In this document: positions 15,114 to 23,701 of the stretch, in pieces | Layout: each line of letters starts with the position of its first letter | How positions within the stretch are numbered: the first letter of the stretch is position 1 | NCBI GenBank assembly: GCA_031291635.1 | Contig: JARLIR010000173.1 | Location: 1 to 44,850, forward strand | Length of the DNA: 44,850 nucleotides | Origin: Rhizomicrobium sp. | GTDB taxonomy: Bacteria > Pseudomonadota > Alphaproteobacteria > Micropepsales > Micropepsaceae | Direction of reading: 5' to 3' | Program-made: the position numbers and the translations under genes | The notes under the pieces: model-generated | Told to the model about the DNA's origin: nothing | Database searches by the model: none | Seen by the model: the letters and a program-made list of their open reading frames with translations, nothing else

Positions 15114-15968
15114 CTATTTGACGTCTTCGTTGCGGACCAAGGCCATCTTGTAAGGTGACGGCAGTTGCGCCACGGCTGGTGCGGTTTGCGGAGTTTCGTA
15201 CTGGCGGTATTCCGGCACTTCGTCCAGGCGCACGAAACGATAGCCTTCTTCCTGCATCGCGGTGATCACGGTGTCGGCGAGTTCCGCGGATTTGGCATAG
15301 AGCGAATGCATCAGCACAACGCCACCATCGGAACGGCGGATTTCGCGTAAATAGCCTTTGGCGCAAGTCTGGGCCGACCATTTGTGGCGCCAGCAATCCC
15401 AATCGGCGGCACTCATGATGTAGCCGTCGCGCATCGAAATCTGGCCACCGATATCCCAATAGACCGGGCCGACATAATTGCGCAACACGGGATCGGCATT
15501 GAGAATCGCGGCATGGGCCGAACGCCAATAGCCGTAAGGCGCCCGGAAATAGAATTTGTCGCCCGGCTTCATGAAGGGCGCGATCTCGTCATGCACCATA
15601 CGCAGCTGATGGATCAGCTTTTCGGGATCGTTATCGTAAGAGCCGCCGAGCAACGGATGGGTAGCACTGTGATTGGCGATCAGGCTGCCTTCGTTGGAAA
15701 TGCGCGCCAGCATATTGTGATGAGCCGCAGCCACTTCGCCGACCACGAAGAACGTCGCCTTGACGTTGTGGGCCTTCAAGACGTCGAGCACCGGTCCGGT
15801 ATTGTTGTTGGGACCGTCATCGAAGGTCAGCGCAATCGTGTGCGCTTCGCGCAAACCAGAATGGAAAATGCTCGAGCGCTGAAACCACGCCAGCTCTGAA
15901 TCAGCCGCCGCCGCCGCACCCATCAACAGTGCGCCCGCTGTTATCGCGCTCACCCAGAAATGCCGCAT
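15114..15968 (-). CDS. Secreted polysaccharide deacetylase (NodB homology, CE4)
   Basis: 284 aa. Signal peptide of about 22 residues. NodB motifs are all present: TFDDGPN with catalytic/metal Asp at 50-51, HSATH with metal-binding H100 and H104, RAPYGYW with R142, and a VVLMHS motif near residue 220. CE4 enzymes remove N-acetyl groups from chitooligosaccharides, peptidoglycan or exopolysaccharide using Zn or Co. The signal peptide places it in the periplasm, where peptidoglycan or an exported glycan is the likely target. Downstream of the DUF885-CapA pair on the same strand. Confidence 0.9.
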   Translation of the reverse strand: MRHFWVSAITAGALLMGAAAAADSELAWFQRSSIFHSGLREAHTIALTFDDGPNNNTGPVLDVLKAHNVKATFFVVGEVAAAHHNMLARISNEGSLIANHSATHPLLGGSYDNDPEKLIHQLRMVHDEIAPFMKPGDKFYFRAPYGYWRSAHAAILNADPVLRNYVGPVYWDIGGQISMRDGYIMSAADWDCWRHKWSAQTCAKGYLREIRRSDGGVVLMHSLYAKSAELADTVITAMQEEGYRFVRLDEVPEYRQYETPQTAPAVAQLPSPYKMALVRNEDVK

Positions 15969-16047
15969 GTTGTCCCCGATCCGCCCGCCTATAGTCGTTC
16001 CAGTTTATGCCAGCAGCGCCAAGGGAGCAAGGGCCGCAACTTTATGC

Positions 16048-17871
16048 TTAACGGCGCGCATTCACCCATTCTGTGACGTTTCTCTGCAGCAGCCACAGCG
16101 GCATGGCGCCATTGTTCAGCACCAACGTATGGTAGGCTTTGAGGTCAAATTTCGCTCCCAGCTCGGCCTTGGCCTTTTCACGCGCTTCCAGAATGGCTTT
16201 CATGCCGATCTTGTAGGCGCAAGCTTGGCCCGGCCACACCACGTAGCGCTCGATTTCGGCGGTGACCTCCTCCTCATTCATCGCCGTCTTTTCCACCATG
16301 TATGCGATGGCCTGTTCGCGCGACCAATGTTTGGCGTGCATGCCGGTATCGACCACCAGCCGCACGGCGCGGAACATTTCGGCCTGTAGGCGCCCGAGAT
16401 CACCATAGGGATCGTTGTCGTATGCACCCATCTCCTTGGCCAAGTGTTCGGCATAAAGCGCCCAACCTTCGGCAAAAGCGGAGTTGCCACCCATGCGGCG
16501 CTGGAACGGCAAAATCGTCATCTCGGTGACGGTCGCAATTTGTAAGTGATGCCCAGGAATGCCTTCATGATAAGCCAGCGTCGGCATCGCCCACATCGGC
16601 ACCGCGGACGGATTGCGCTCGTTGGCAAAGAAGATTCCAGGGCGTTTGCCGTCGAGCGAGGGCCGCTCATAATAGGCTCCTGCCGAACCTTTTTCGGCGA
16701 ACACCGGCACGCGTTCAACCTTGAGCGGGATCGCCGGCAGATGCGCGAAGACTTTCGGCAGCTGCAGCTTCATGGCGGCGAGGATCTCGCGGTACCGCGA
16801 GAGTTGCGCGGCCCGCCCCGCATCAGTGTTGGCATAGAGGAAGCGCGGATCGGCTTGCAGCTTGGCCATACGTTCAGCGACGCTGCCTTGCGTCAGACCT
16901 ACAGATTTCAGGATGCGGTCCTCTTCGGCGCTGATGCGGGTCACTTCCGACAGGCCATAGGCGTGGATTTCCTCCGGCGTCATGTCCGTGGTGGTGAGGA
17001 GTTTCAGCTGATCGGCGTAATAGGCGCTGCCGCCCTTAAGGCGCCAGATCCCAGCGTCGTGACTGGCGTGCGGCAGCAATGCTTTTTCTTCAGCAATCAG
17101 ACGGCGATAAGCAGGATAGACCGACTGCGCCACCGTGACCGTGGTGTCGTCGATCAGGCTTTGGCGTTCGGCGGCATCCAGGCCAATAGCTTTGCTCTTT
17201 TCGGCCAAGGTTTTGACCAGCGCATTGTCCTTCGGCGCGGGCGCGATCAAAGCCTGCATTTGCGTGATGCTGCGGTCGATGATGAAATCCGGCGCGACGA
17301 CACCGAGCTTGGCTTGACGCTCGACATCAACGCGCACGGCATCAATCAACGGCCCAACCGCCTTGACGCGTTCCACATAGTGCCGCGCCAGCCTTGCATT
17401 CTTGATTTGGTGGGTGGAGAGCAAAAAATTGATGATGTTCTTCTGAAAGCCGAAGGCTTGTTCCACGGGATAGGGTTTGTTGTTGGCGCCGAGCCAAGGA
17501 TAATTCGCATCCGCCAGCATCCGCCCATAGGTCCAATGCAGGATGTCGTAAGAGAGCTGTTCCTGATGCGAGAATCTGGTGCGATCCCACGCGGTCAATT
17601 CCGCATCCAGGCGTCTGATACGCGCAAAGCGTTTGTCCCGATCCGCCAGCGAATAGGGATCGAGTTTGTCACTGGTGATGTCATACCAAGCGCCGTCGAA
17701 CAGTCCTACGCTGGTCAAAGCTTGCGGACTGTCGGCGATCATCTCAATGGCTTGGCGTGTCATCAGATGGGTGAAGCTAAACGGTGTGCCCCAGATGAGG
17801 CGGTAGGACACAAAGGCAGTCGCCAAAACAAACACGGCGGCGAAGCCGAGAACAATCCGTTTCGCACGCAT
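16048..17871 (-). CDS. DUF885 family membrane-anchored metallopeptidase-like protein
   Basis: 607 aa, normal for DUF885. N-terminal signal anchor at about 5-26. The family zinc motif HEGIPGHH is at 435-442, with the downstream FAEGWALYAE glutamate at about 468, as in the M3-like gluzincin fold. DUF885 proteins are predicted peptidases of unknown substrate. The start codon shares its A with the stop of the upstream CapA-like gene (TAATG), indicating translational coupling and a common task, plausibly in envelope peptide or polymer turnover. Confidence 0.85.
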   Translation of the reverse strand: MRAKRIVLGFAAVFVLATAFVSYRLIWGTPFSFTHLMTRQAIEMIADSPQALTSVGLFDGAWYDITSDKLDPYSLADRDKRFARIRRLDAELTAWDRTRFSHQEQLSYDILHWTYGRMLADANYPWLGANNKPYPVEQAFGFQKNIINFLLSTHQIKNARLARHYVERVKAVGPLIDAVRVDVERQAKLGVVAPDFIIDRSITQMQALIAPAPKDNALVKTLAEKSKAIGLDAAERQSLIDDTTVTVAQSVYPAYRRLIAEEKALLPHASHDAGIWRLKGGSAYYADQLKLLTTTDMTPEEIHAYGLSEVTRISAEEDRILKSVGLTQGSVAERMAKLQADPRFLYANTDAGRAAQLSRYREILAAMKLQLPKVFAHLPAIPLKVERVPVFAEKGSAGAYYERPSLDGKRPGIFFANERNPSAVPMWAMPTLAYHEGIPGHHLQIATVTEMTILPFQRRMGGNSAFAEGWALYAEHLAKEMGAYDNDPYGDLGRLQAEMFRAVRLVVDTGMHAKHWSREQAIAYMVEKTAMNEEEVTAEIERYVVWPGQACAYKIGMKAILEAREKAKAELGAKFDLKAYHTLVLNNGAMPLWLLQRNVTEWVNARR

Positions 17872-19085
17872 TATGAACTCGCTTTGCTCTGCTTGCGGGC
17901 CCGCTCGATCTGAGCGGCCGTTCCCGGAAAATCACTTTTGGTCAGGTAATAAATATAGCGCGCCGCTTCATCTTCTGGATCGAGATGGGGAACGCCCAAA
18001 CCGGCTTGGCGCGAGGAATGCAGCGCAAACCCGGCAATGGTGCCATCGGGCGCCAAATAGGCTTCAAGCACCGGCCCCAGGCCGGACACCGCATAGGTCA
18101 TGACGCCTTCATAGGTCCAGAAGTTGCCGAGGCTGTAAGCAATGAGATGACCGCGATAGATTTCCACCGCACGCGGCACATGCGGGCCCTGGCCGATCAC
18201 CAGATCGGCGCCGGCATCGACGACTGCATGGGCAAAGCTGGTGACATCGCCGCGATCTTCGCCAGCAAAAACCTCGTGGCCTTCCACCACATGGACGCGA
18301 TCCCAGCCCTCGCCACCGCCATGGAAGGATACGATAACGACGTCGTGGTTTGCCTTTAGGGCACGAACCCGCTCGGCAGCACCCGCAATATCGTTGATGT
18401 CGAGGGTGCCATTATTGGGGGCAAACGCGATCACTGCCGCTTTGCGCCCGTCCTTTAAGGTAAGTTCGGCATAGCGTGCACCATCGCGATCCAAACCGCC
18501 GAAACCGATATGGCGCTTGCTCAGCTCGGCCATAGTCGTGGCTCTGCCTTCGGCGCCAAAGTCACCGCTGTGATTGTTGGCGAGGCTGACGGCGCTGAGG
18601 TGAAGGCTGGCAAGAACGTCAGCGTAATAGGGCGGAGAGTGAAAGGAAAAACAGCGCTCGCAATCCTTGGCGGAGTGTTCCGAACCGTCATAGAGCGGCC
18701 CCTCCAGATTGGCGAAGGCGATATCGGCCTTGCGAAAAATGTCGGCGAGGCCCTGCCCGATTAGTTCGGCTGCGTCCACACCCGGCGTAATGTCGGGATT
18801 AAGGCCGCGGTCGATCGAGCCCATCATCACATCGCCCGCCGCGGCGACACGCACCAGCCGCTTATCACCCGGCCCATAGAGGGTGGAGAGCCAGATCAAC
18901 GTTCCCGGTGGCGGCGCGGGCGACGCCTGCACGGCCTTGGCAATGCGGGACGACGGAAAGCGATAATTGGCTTCGACCAAACTGGCGGTTGCGAGGACGA
19001 TCAGCGTGCCTGCGAACACACAGGCCGCCACCGCCATGAAGCGGCCCAGCATCGTTTCGAGATCAAGCCCGTACCGGCGCGCCAT
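17871..19085 (-). CDS. CapA family protein (poly-gamma-glutamate/metallophosphatase fold)
   Basis: 404 aa. One N-terminal transmembrane segment at about 13-38, then a PGA_cap domain: VRVAAAGDVMMG, FANLEGPL, VSLANNHSGDFG, VIVSFHGGGEGW and a GQGPHVPRAVEIYRGHLIAY segment ending SLGNF. CapA is part of poly-gamma-glutamate capsule synthesis in Bacillus, but stand-alone homologues without capB/capC, as here, are common in proteobacteria and their reaction is not known. Coupled to the DUF885 gene by a TAATG overlap. Confidence 0.88.
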   Translation of the reverse strand: MARRYGLDLETMLGRFMAVAACVFAGTLIVLATASLVEANYRFPSSRIAKAVQASPAPPPGTLIWLSTLYGPGDKRLVRVAAAGDVMMGSIDRGLNPDITPGVDAAELIGQGLADIFRKADIAFANLEGPLYDGSEHSAKDCERCFSFHSPPYYADVLASLHLSAVSLANNHSGDFGAEGRATTMAELSKRHIGFGGLDRDGARYAELTLKDGRKAAVIAFAPNNGTLDINDIAGAAERVRALKANHDVVIVSFHGGGEGWDRVHVVEGHEVFAGEDRGDVTSFAHAVVDAGADLVIGQGPHVPRAVEIYRGHLIAYSLGNFWTYEGVMTYAVSGLGPVLEAYLAPDGTIAGFALHSSRQAGLGVPHLDPEDEAARYIYYLTKSDFPGTAAQIERARKQSKASS

Positions 19086-19178
19086 TGGTCCCCACCCTAG
19101 CCCAGAATACTAGGCAGTTGTGGCGGCGAGTCGAGAGCGGATCGGGCCCAACCTCAACATGGTTAAGCCCGTTTCGCC

Positions 19179-20894
19179 TCAAATATCGGCGTAGCAGGTG
19201 ACTTCGTCCTTGCCACCGGGATGGGTTACGGCGCCGAAACGGGCCGGGCCCACATTCTTGGAATAGCGATATAGCGCCCCCGAGGCATAAAGGGGCTTTT
19301 TCGGAGTCCAGGCGGCTTTGCGCTCCGACAATTCGGCGTCGGAAACTTCCACCTCGATGACACCGATTTCGGCATCAATGATGATCATGTCGCCGTCTTT
19401 GAGCAAGGCAATGGGTCCGCCATCGGCCGCTTCGGGACCGACATGGCCGACGCAGAGGCCGCGCGTGCCACCCGAGAAACGCCCATCGGTGATGAGCGCG
19501 ATATTTTCAACGCCCTGACCGTAAAGCGCTGCCGTGGTCGACAGCATTTCACGCATGCCCGGCCCACCTTTGGGGCCTTCGTTACGGATGACGAGAACAT
19601 CGCCTTCCTTGTAAGCGCGCGCTTGCACGGCCGCAAAACAGGCTTCTTCACCGTCGAAGACGCGCGCCGGACCGCGATGCTTGATGTGCTTGAGGCCCGC
19701 GATTTTGACGATGGCGCCTTCAGGGGCGAGATTGCCCCGTAGCCCGACCACGCCGCCGGTGGGCGCCATGGCATGCGGCACATCTACGATCACTTTTTGA
19801 TCGGGATTGAAGACCAAGCCTTCTAGATTTTCCGCAATCGTCTTGCCGGTTACCGTCATGCAAGAACCGTCGATATAGCCGCCATCGAGCAGCGCCCGCA
19901 TCAACATCGGCACACCGCCAGCTTCCCACAAATCCTTGGCGACATATTTGCCGCCCGGCTTCATGGAGGCGAGATAAGGCGTGCGCTTGAAGATTTCGGC
20001 CACATCGAAGAGATCGAAATCGATGCCGCATTCATTCGCCATGGCAGGCAGATGCAACGCCGTGTTGGTAGAGCCGCCCGTCGCCGCAACCACCGCACAA
20101 GCGTTTTCAAAGGCTTTACGGGTGCAGATGTCGCGCGGACGAATGTTCTTGGCGATCAGATTCATCACCGCTTTGCCGGACAGCAGCGCGTAATCATCGC
20201 GCGCCAACAATTCCGCGGGCGGACCTGCTGAATAGGGTAGCGCCAAGCCGATGGCTTCGGAGACACAAGCCATGGTGTTGGCGGTGAACTGGCCGCCACA
20301 GGCGCCTGCACCCGGGCAAGCGTGGCGTTCGAGTTCGGTCAGTTCGCAGACATCCATCTTGCCCGCGGAATGCTGGCCGACGCCTTCGAAGACATCGACC
20401 ACGGTGACATCGCGGCCCTTGTGACGGCCCGGCATAATAGTGCCGCCGTACAAAAACACGCTGGGAACGTTGAGGCGCAACATGCTCATCATCATGCCCG
20501 GCAAGGATTTGTCGCAACCGGCGATGCCGACAACTGCGTCATAGCAATGGCCGCGAACGGTGAGCTCAACACTGTCGGCAATGACTTCGCGGCTGACCAA
20601 GGACGAGCGCATGCCCTCATGGCCCATGGCGATGCCGTCGGTGACGGTGATGGTGCAAAATTCGCGCGGCGTGCCGCCCGCTTCTTTGACGCCCGCCTTC
20701 GCAGCCTGGGCTTGGCGCATCAACGCGATGTTACAGGGCGCCGCTTCATTCCAAGCCGACACCACACCTACGAAGGGGCGGTGAATCTCCTCTTCCGTCA
20801 GGCCCATTGCGTAATAATAGGAGCGGTGCGGGGCACGCTCTGGGCCTTCGGTGACATGACGTGAGGGAAGTTTCGATTTGTCGAAGCTGGGCAT
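19179..20894 (-). CDS. ilvD: Dihydroxy-acid dehydratase
   Basis: 571 aa. Catalyses dehydration of 2,3-dihydroxy-isovalerate and -methylvalerate in valine/isoleucine synthesis. Fe-S cluster cysteines C54 (APCN), C127 (GCDKSLPG) and C199 (GACGGQFTANT) are present; the 571-aa length fits the [2Fe-2S]-type shorter subfamily. The C-terminal substrate region includes DGRFSGGTRG. No other ilv genes are adjacent. A TATAAT on the minus strand at 21034-21029 would give a leader of over 120 nt that contains an inverted repeat reaching the ribosome binding site. Confidence 0.97.
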   Translation of the reverse strand: MPSFDKSKLPSRHVTEGPERAPHRSYYYAMGLTEEEIHRPFVGVVSAWNEAAPCNIALMRQAQAAKAGVKEAGGTPREFCTITVTDGIAMGHEGMRSSLVSREVIADSVELTVRGHCYDAVVGIAGCDKSLPGMMMSMLRLNVPSVFLYGGTIMPGRHKGRDVTVVDVFEGVGQHSAGKMDVCELTELERHACPGAGACGGQFTANTMACVSEAIGLALPYSAGPPAELLARDDYALLSGKAVMNLIAKNIRPRDICTRKAFENACAVVAATGGSTNTALHLPAMANECGIDFDLFDVAEIFKRTPYLASMKPGGKYVAKDLWEAGGVPMLMRALLDGGYIDGSCMTVTGKTIAENLEGLVFNPDQKVIVDVPHAMAPTGGVVGLRGNLAPEGAIVKIAGLKHIKHRGPARVFDGEEACFAAVQARAYKEGDVLVIRNEGPKGGPGMREMLSTTAALYGQGVENIALITDGRFSGGTRGLCVGHVGPEAADGGPIALLKDGDMIIIDAEIGVIEVEVSDAELSERKAAWTPKKPLYASGALYRYSKNVGPARFGAVTHPGGKDEVTCYADI

Positions 20895-20904
20895 GGGGCA
20901 AATC

Positions 20905-20983
20905 CTGAAATGCAGTCATTCCACCAACGCGGCAGAGACGACCGTTCCCTAACCCTCGCGCCTCGGCCTGGCAAGCATTTCAG
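20905..20983 (-). promoter_or_regulatory. Inverted repeat in ilvD leader, 3' arm next to ribosome binding site
   Basis: Arms GCATTTCAG (20913-20905 on the minus strand) and CTGAAATGC (20983-20975) are perfect 9-bp complements with a 61-nt spacer. The gene-proximal arm runs into CAGGA, the likely ribosome binding site, so pairing could hide it. Sequence shows the repeat; a regulatory role is inference. Confidence 0.4.
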
Positions 20984-21028
20984 TCACCAAAAATGCATCA
21001 ATATTGTCCGAATTTACCACAGCCAGAC

Positions 21029-21034
21029 ATTATA
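21029..21034 (-). promoter_or_regulatory. -10 element candidate for ilvD
   Basis: Perfect TATAAT on the minus strand in an AT-rich patch (20990-21060) between the YiiX-like gene and ilvD. A weak TGTAAG lies 17 bp upstream as a -35 candidate. Confidence 0.45.
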
Positions 21035-21082
21035 TTCCAATTATTTGCAATCTTACACTGCGGCAGAAAGGGATGCCGCGTC

Positions 21083-21691
21083 TCAAAAGGCCCGCACAGT
21101 TTCCACCAACCGCAGATATTGGGACGTTTCGAGGTCGCTTAAGAAGACCGCCTCACGACCGGCGAAATGACTCTTTATCGGCACCGTATCGCGCCCATAA
21201 CCGCTGTTGAGCGCCCGCCAAATCAGTTCGGTACAATAGAGGCGGTCGCGGCTTTCCAGTGAGAACTCGGTATCGAACTTTACGGCGCGCAGAGCAAATT
21301 CATCCGCTGCCTGCGCGGCGCGCAGGGCCGCCGCGGCATCGTTCGGCCGGAAGACATCGAGCCGTTGCGCCCCGCGCGCAAATTCCTTCAGTCGCACACG
21401 CACCACCTTGGCGTCAGTCTGCGCAGGATTGCCCGAGGCGTGCACCACAAACGGATCGTCGCCTGTTGTGACGACCATGCCGACATGGCCATGCCGGTAT
21501 TGTGGCAACGACCACCGGCTGGCAAGGCGCGCCCAGAAAGCCCCAGGCAAGGTTACGAACACCACATCGCCAGGCCTCAGGTCATGCACAACCGGGATCA
21601 CAGCCATAGGCGCCAGAGAGCCCGTTCCGACGCGGCTATCCTGGAACAACACTATGGCTGCGGCCAAGACGAGTATCAGGGCGCGGCGCAA
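21083..21691 (-). CDS. YiiX/YebB-like cysteine hydrolase (permuted NlpC/P60)
   Basis: 202 aa. N-terminal signal/anchor (about 3-17), then a permuted papain-like fold: LRPGDVVFV, the His motif YRHGHVGMV (H69) and the Cys motif LYCTELIW (C153). YiiX-like proteins are peptidase/amidase or acyl-lipid hydrolases; the exact substrate is open. Its start overlaps the end of the upstream lipoprotein gene by 16 bp, so the two are probably coupled. Confidence 0.82.
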   Translation of the reverse strand: MRRALILVLAAAIVLFQDSRVGTGSLAPMAVIPVVHDLRPGDVVFVTLPGAFWARLASRWSLPQYRHGHVGMVVTTGDDPFVVHASGNPAQTDAKVVRVRLKEFARGAQRLDVFRPNDAAAALRAAQAADEFALRAVKFDTEFSLESRDRLYCTELIWRALNSGYGRDTVPIKSHFAGREAVFLSDLETSQYLRLVETVRAF

Positions 21692-22011
21692 CTCTTTGCC
21701 GCTGCGAAGACCGCGCCATAGGTCGCGCCCGTCAAAGTATTCCGCGCCGCCACTTCTTGCTGCTCCTTGGGCATCTCGGAGAGCTTAGCAACGGCATTCA
21801 GCTGGTCATCCGACAGCGAGCCCTTAAGCTTGCCAGCGTAACACGAGCACTGCTTGTCGATCACTTGGTCGTCCACTTTTTGGCCGAGGAGCGACAGGTT
21901 TCCCAGCCCGCCGCCCTTCACACAACTCGCCTTGATCTTACTTTCCGGCGAACCACAACCAGCCACTGAGGTGATCGCTGCAATCGCGACTACCACTTTC
22001 CATATCCGCAT
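21676..22011 (-). CDS. Small hypothetical lipoprotein
   Basis: 111 aa. Lipobox VAGC (Cys19) after a hydrophobic signal, followed by a mature domain with three more cysteines (SCVKGG, CSCYAG) and a SLSDDQLNAVAKLSEMPKEQ helix. Cysteine-rich small lipoproteins of this type occur widely in proteobacteria without known function. Overlaps the YiiX-like hydrolase gene by 16 bp. Confidence 0.75.
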   Translation of the reverse strand: MRIWKVVVAIAAITSVAGCGSPESKIKASCVKGGGLGNLSLLGQKVDDQVIDKQCSCYAGKLKGSLSDDQLNAVAKLSEMPKEQQEVAARNTLTGATYGAVFAAAKSCAAP

Positions 22012-22099
22012 TGCCCTACCCCGCTTTCAACCAAAGCAGAGCATACCACCGCAGCGCGAAATGTTAGAGATTCGCAACTGCGTCATTTGGCAACACAGG

Positions 22100-23170
22100 T
22101 TATGCGAGAGCCACGCCTTCGAGCGCCGGGTAATCGGTGTAGCCCTTCGGCCCTTCCGCGTAGAAAGTTGAACCATCGAAAGAATTAAGCGGCGCATGGG
22201 TGCGCAAGCGCTCCACCAGATCGGGGTTGGAGATGAACGGCTTGCCGAAAGCCACGGCATCGGCAACGCCATCGGCCAGCGCCTTCTCGGCACTCGTCTG
22301 ATCGAAGCCTTCATTGACGATATAGACGCCGCCAAAAGCCTCTTTCAGCTGCGGCCCAATCGAATCATCCTTGCGGGCTTCGCGCGCGCAAAGGAAGGCC
22401 AATTTCCGTTTGCCCATTTCCTTCGCCACGTAGGTGAAGGTGGCCAGCGGATTGCTGTCGCCCATGTCCTGGCCATCGCATCGCGGTGCCAAATGCAGAC
22501 CGACGCGATCAGCGCCCCACACTTCGGCGCAGACATCGACGACTTCCAGCATTAGACGGGCGCGGTTCTCGATTGAGCCGCCATAGCCGTCAGTACGCTG
22601 GTTGACTTTGTCCTGCAGAAATTGGTCGAGCAGATAGCCATTGGCGCCATGCACTTCGACGCCGTCAAAGCCGGCCTTTTTGGCGTTCTCCGCACCACGC
22701 TTGTAGGCAGCGATGACGCCCGGAATTTCGTCGATTTCCAACGCGCGCGGGGTCTCGTAGTGCTTTTCGGGGCGCACCAAGCTGACATGCCCGGAAGGAC
22801 GCACGGCACTGGAGGAAACCGGCGTGGCGCCATTCAAATAACTAGGATCGGAAATGCGACCAACATGCCAGAGTTGCAGCAGGATACGGCCGCCCGCATC
22901 GTGCACGGCTTTGGTGATCGGCTTCCAGCCCTCAACCTGTTCATCCGACCAGATGCCGGGGGTGCGCGGATAGCCAACGCCCATGGCATCGACCGAGGTG
23001 GCTTCACTGATAATGAGACCCGCACTCGCCCGTTGCCGATAGTATTCCACCATCAACGGGACGGGGACGCGCGTATCCGCTGTGGCGCGCGTGCGCGTCA
23101 GGGGAGCCATAACAATACGATTGGGAAGCAAAAATGCGCCCGCTTGCAGCGGTTGAAATAGGCTAGGCAT
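22100..23170 (-). CDS. Old yellow enzyme family alkene reductase
   Basis: 356 aa, NemA/OYE size. FMN-dependent NADPH ene-reductase: APLTRTRA, the Q/W region LLQLWHVGR, and the substrate-anion His/Asn pair in VHGANGYLLDQFL, followed by GGSIENRAR. The C-terminal VNEGFD and AFGKPFISNPDL strands bind the FMN phosphate. Such enzymes reduce electrophilic enals, nitrate esters or quinones and are usually induced by electrophiles. Two palindromes just upstream (23181-23200 and 23216-23229) are operator candidates, but no regulator gene is adjacent. Confidence 0.93.
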   Translation of the reverse strand: MPSLFQPLQAGAFLLPNRIVMAPLTRTRATADTRVPVPLMVEYYRQRASAGLIISEATSVDAMGVGYPRTPGIWSDEQVEGWKPITKAVHDAGGRILLQLWHVGRISDPSYLNGATPVSSSAVRPSGHVSLVRPEKHYETPRALEIDEIPGVIAAYKRGAENAKKAGFDGVEVHGANGYLLDQFLQDKVNQRTDGYGGSIENRARLMLEVVDVCAEVWGADRVGLHLAPRCDGQDMGDSNPLATFTYVAKEMGKRKLAFLCAREARKDDSIGPQLKEAFGGVYIVNEGFDQTSAEKALADGVADAVAFGKPFISNPDLVERLRTHAPLNSFDGSTFYAEGPKGYTDYPALEGVALA

Positions 23171-23180
23171 GGTGGCACCT

Positions 23181-23200
23181 CTGGGAAAAAGCTTTCCCAG
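23181..23200 (-). promoter_or_regulatory. Perfect palindrome before the old yellow enzyme gene
   Basis: CTGGGAAA-AAGC-TTTCCCAG, 8-bp arms, ending 11 bp before the start codon. It sits just upstream of the AGAGGTG ribosome binding site, so it could be an operator or an mRNA stem. Confidence 0.45.
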
Positions 23201-23215
23201 CTGAGATAGGTGCTA

Positions 23216-23229
23216 GTTGTAAAAACAAC
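23216..23229 (-). promoter_or_regulatory. Second palindrome before the old yellow enzyme gene
   Basis: GTTGT-AAAA-ACAAC, 5-bp arms around an A4 centre, 46 bp upstream of the start codon; suits a dimeric repressor half-site pair near the core promoter. Confidence 0.35.
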
Positions 23230-23290
23230 AAGCGCCCCACCAAAATTTGACGGAGCGCTCAAATACTACATCCTTAAAAAGGATAATCGC

Positions 23291-23620
23291 TTAGTCACGA
23301 TAGCGCCGTTCTTCGTAAACGCGATTGCCGTGACGGTCATACCAATAGTAGCGACGACTGTGGCGCTCATAGTGGCGGCCGCGGCTGCAATCGACGTCAC
23401 GCTCAACCGCATTACCGGCCAATCCGCCCGCAACCGCGCCGCCGACGACACCAACCGCACTACCATGAGTAATGGCACTGCCGATCAAGCCGCCACCCAC
23501 AGCACCGAGAATACTCCCCGTGGGGTGGCCTCGCCCGCTACAGGCATCGCCATAGGCCGCCGTTACACTGACACTCAGCCCCAACAAGGCCGCCACCAGC
23601 AAAGTGCTGCGCCCGCGCAT
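23291..23620 (-). CDS. Glycine-zipper secreted protein, short paralogue
   Basis: 109 aa. Signal peptide MRGRSTLLVAALLGLSVSVTA, then a double glycine zipper (GSILGAVGGGLIGSAITHGS, GGAVAGGLAGNAVERDVDC) and a Tyr/Arg-rich tail YYWYDRHGNRVYEERRYRD. The zipper is closely similar to that of the protein at 4135-4815, including the trailing Cys. Strong ribosome binding site GAGGAG, spacing 6. Probably a membrane-associated envelope protein. Confidence 0.8.
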   Translation of the reverse strand: MRGRSTLLVAALLGLSVSVTAAYGDACSGRGHPTGSILGAVGGGLIGSAITHGSAVGVVGGAVAGGLAGNAVERDVDCSRGRHYERHSRRYYWYDRHGNRVYEERRYRD

Positions 23621-23701
23621 GAGAAACTCCTCGTTCCGTTTGCGCAGAAGGAACGGCTACGGGCGCCGGAGGTTCCGGGCCCGATTGCGGTATTGTTGTG
23701 G

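Noticed and set aside
16546..17913. 455-codon plus-strand frame opposite the DUF885 gene
   Set aside because: Arg/Gly/His-heavy antisense composition and no start signals.
20930..20960. EcfG-type promoter (GGAAC-N16/17-CGTT) before ilvD
   Set aside because: GGAAC and CGTT are present but only 14 nt apart, outside the accepted spacing.
20895..21022. Attenuator leader peptide for ilvD
   Set aside because: The short frames in the leader carry no run of Ile, Leu or Val codons and there is no terminator stem with a U-run.
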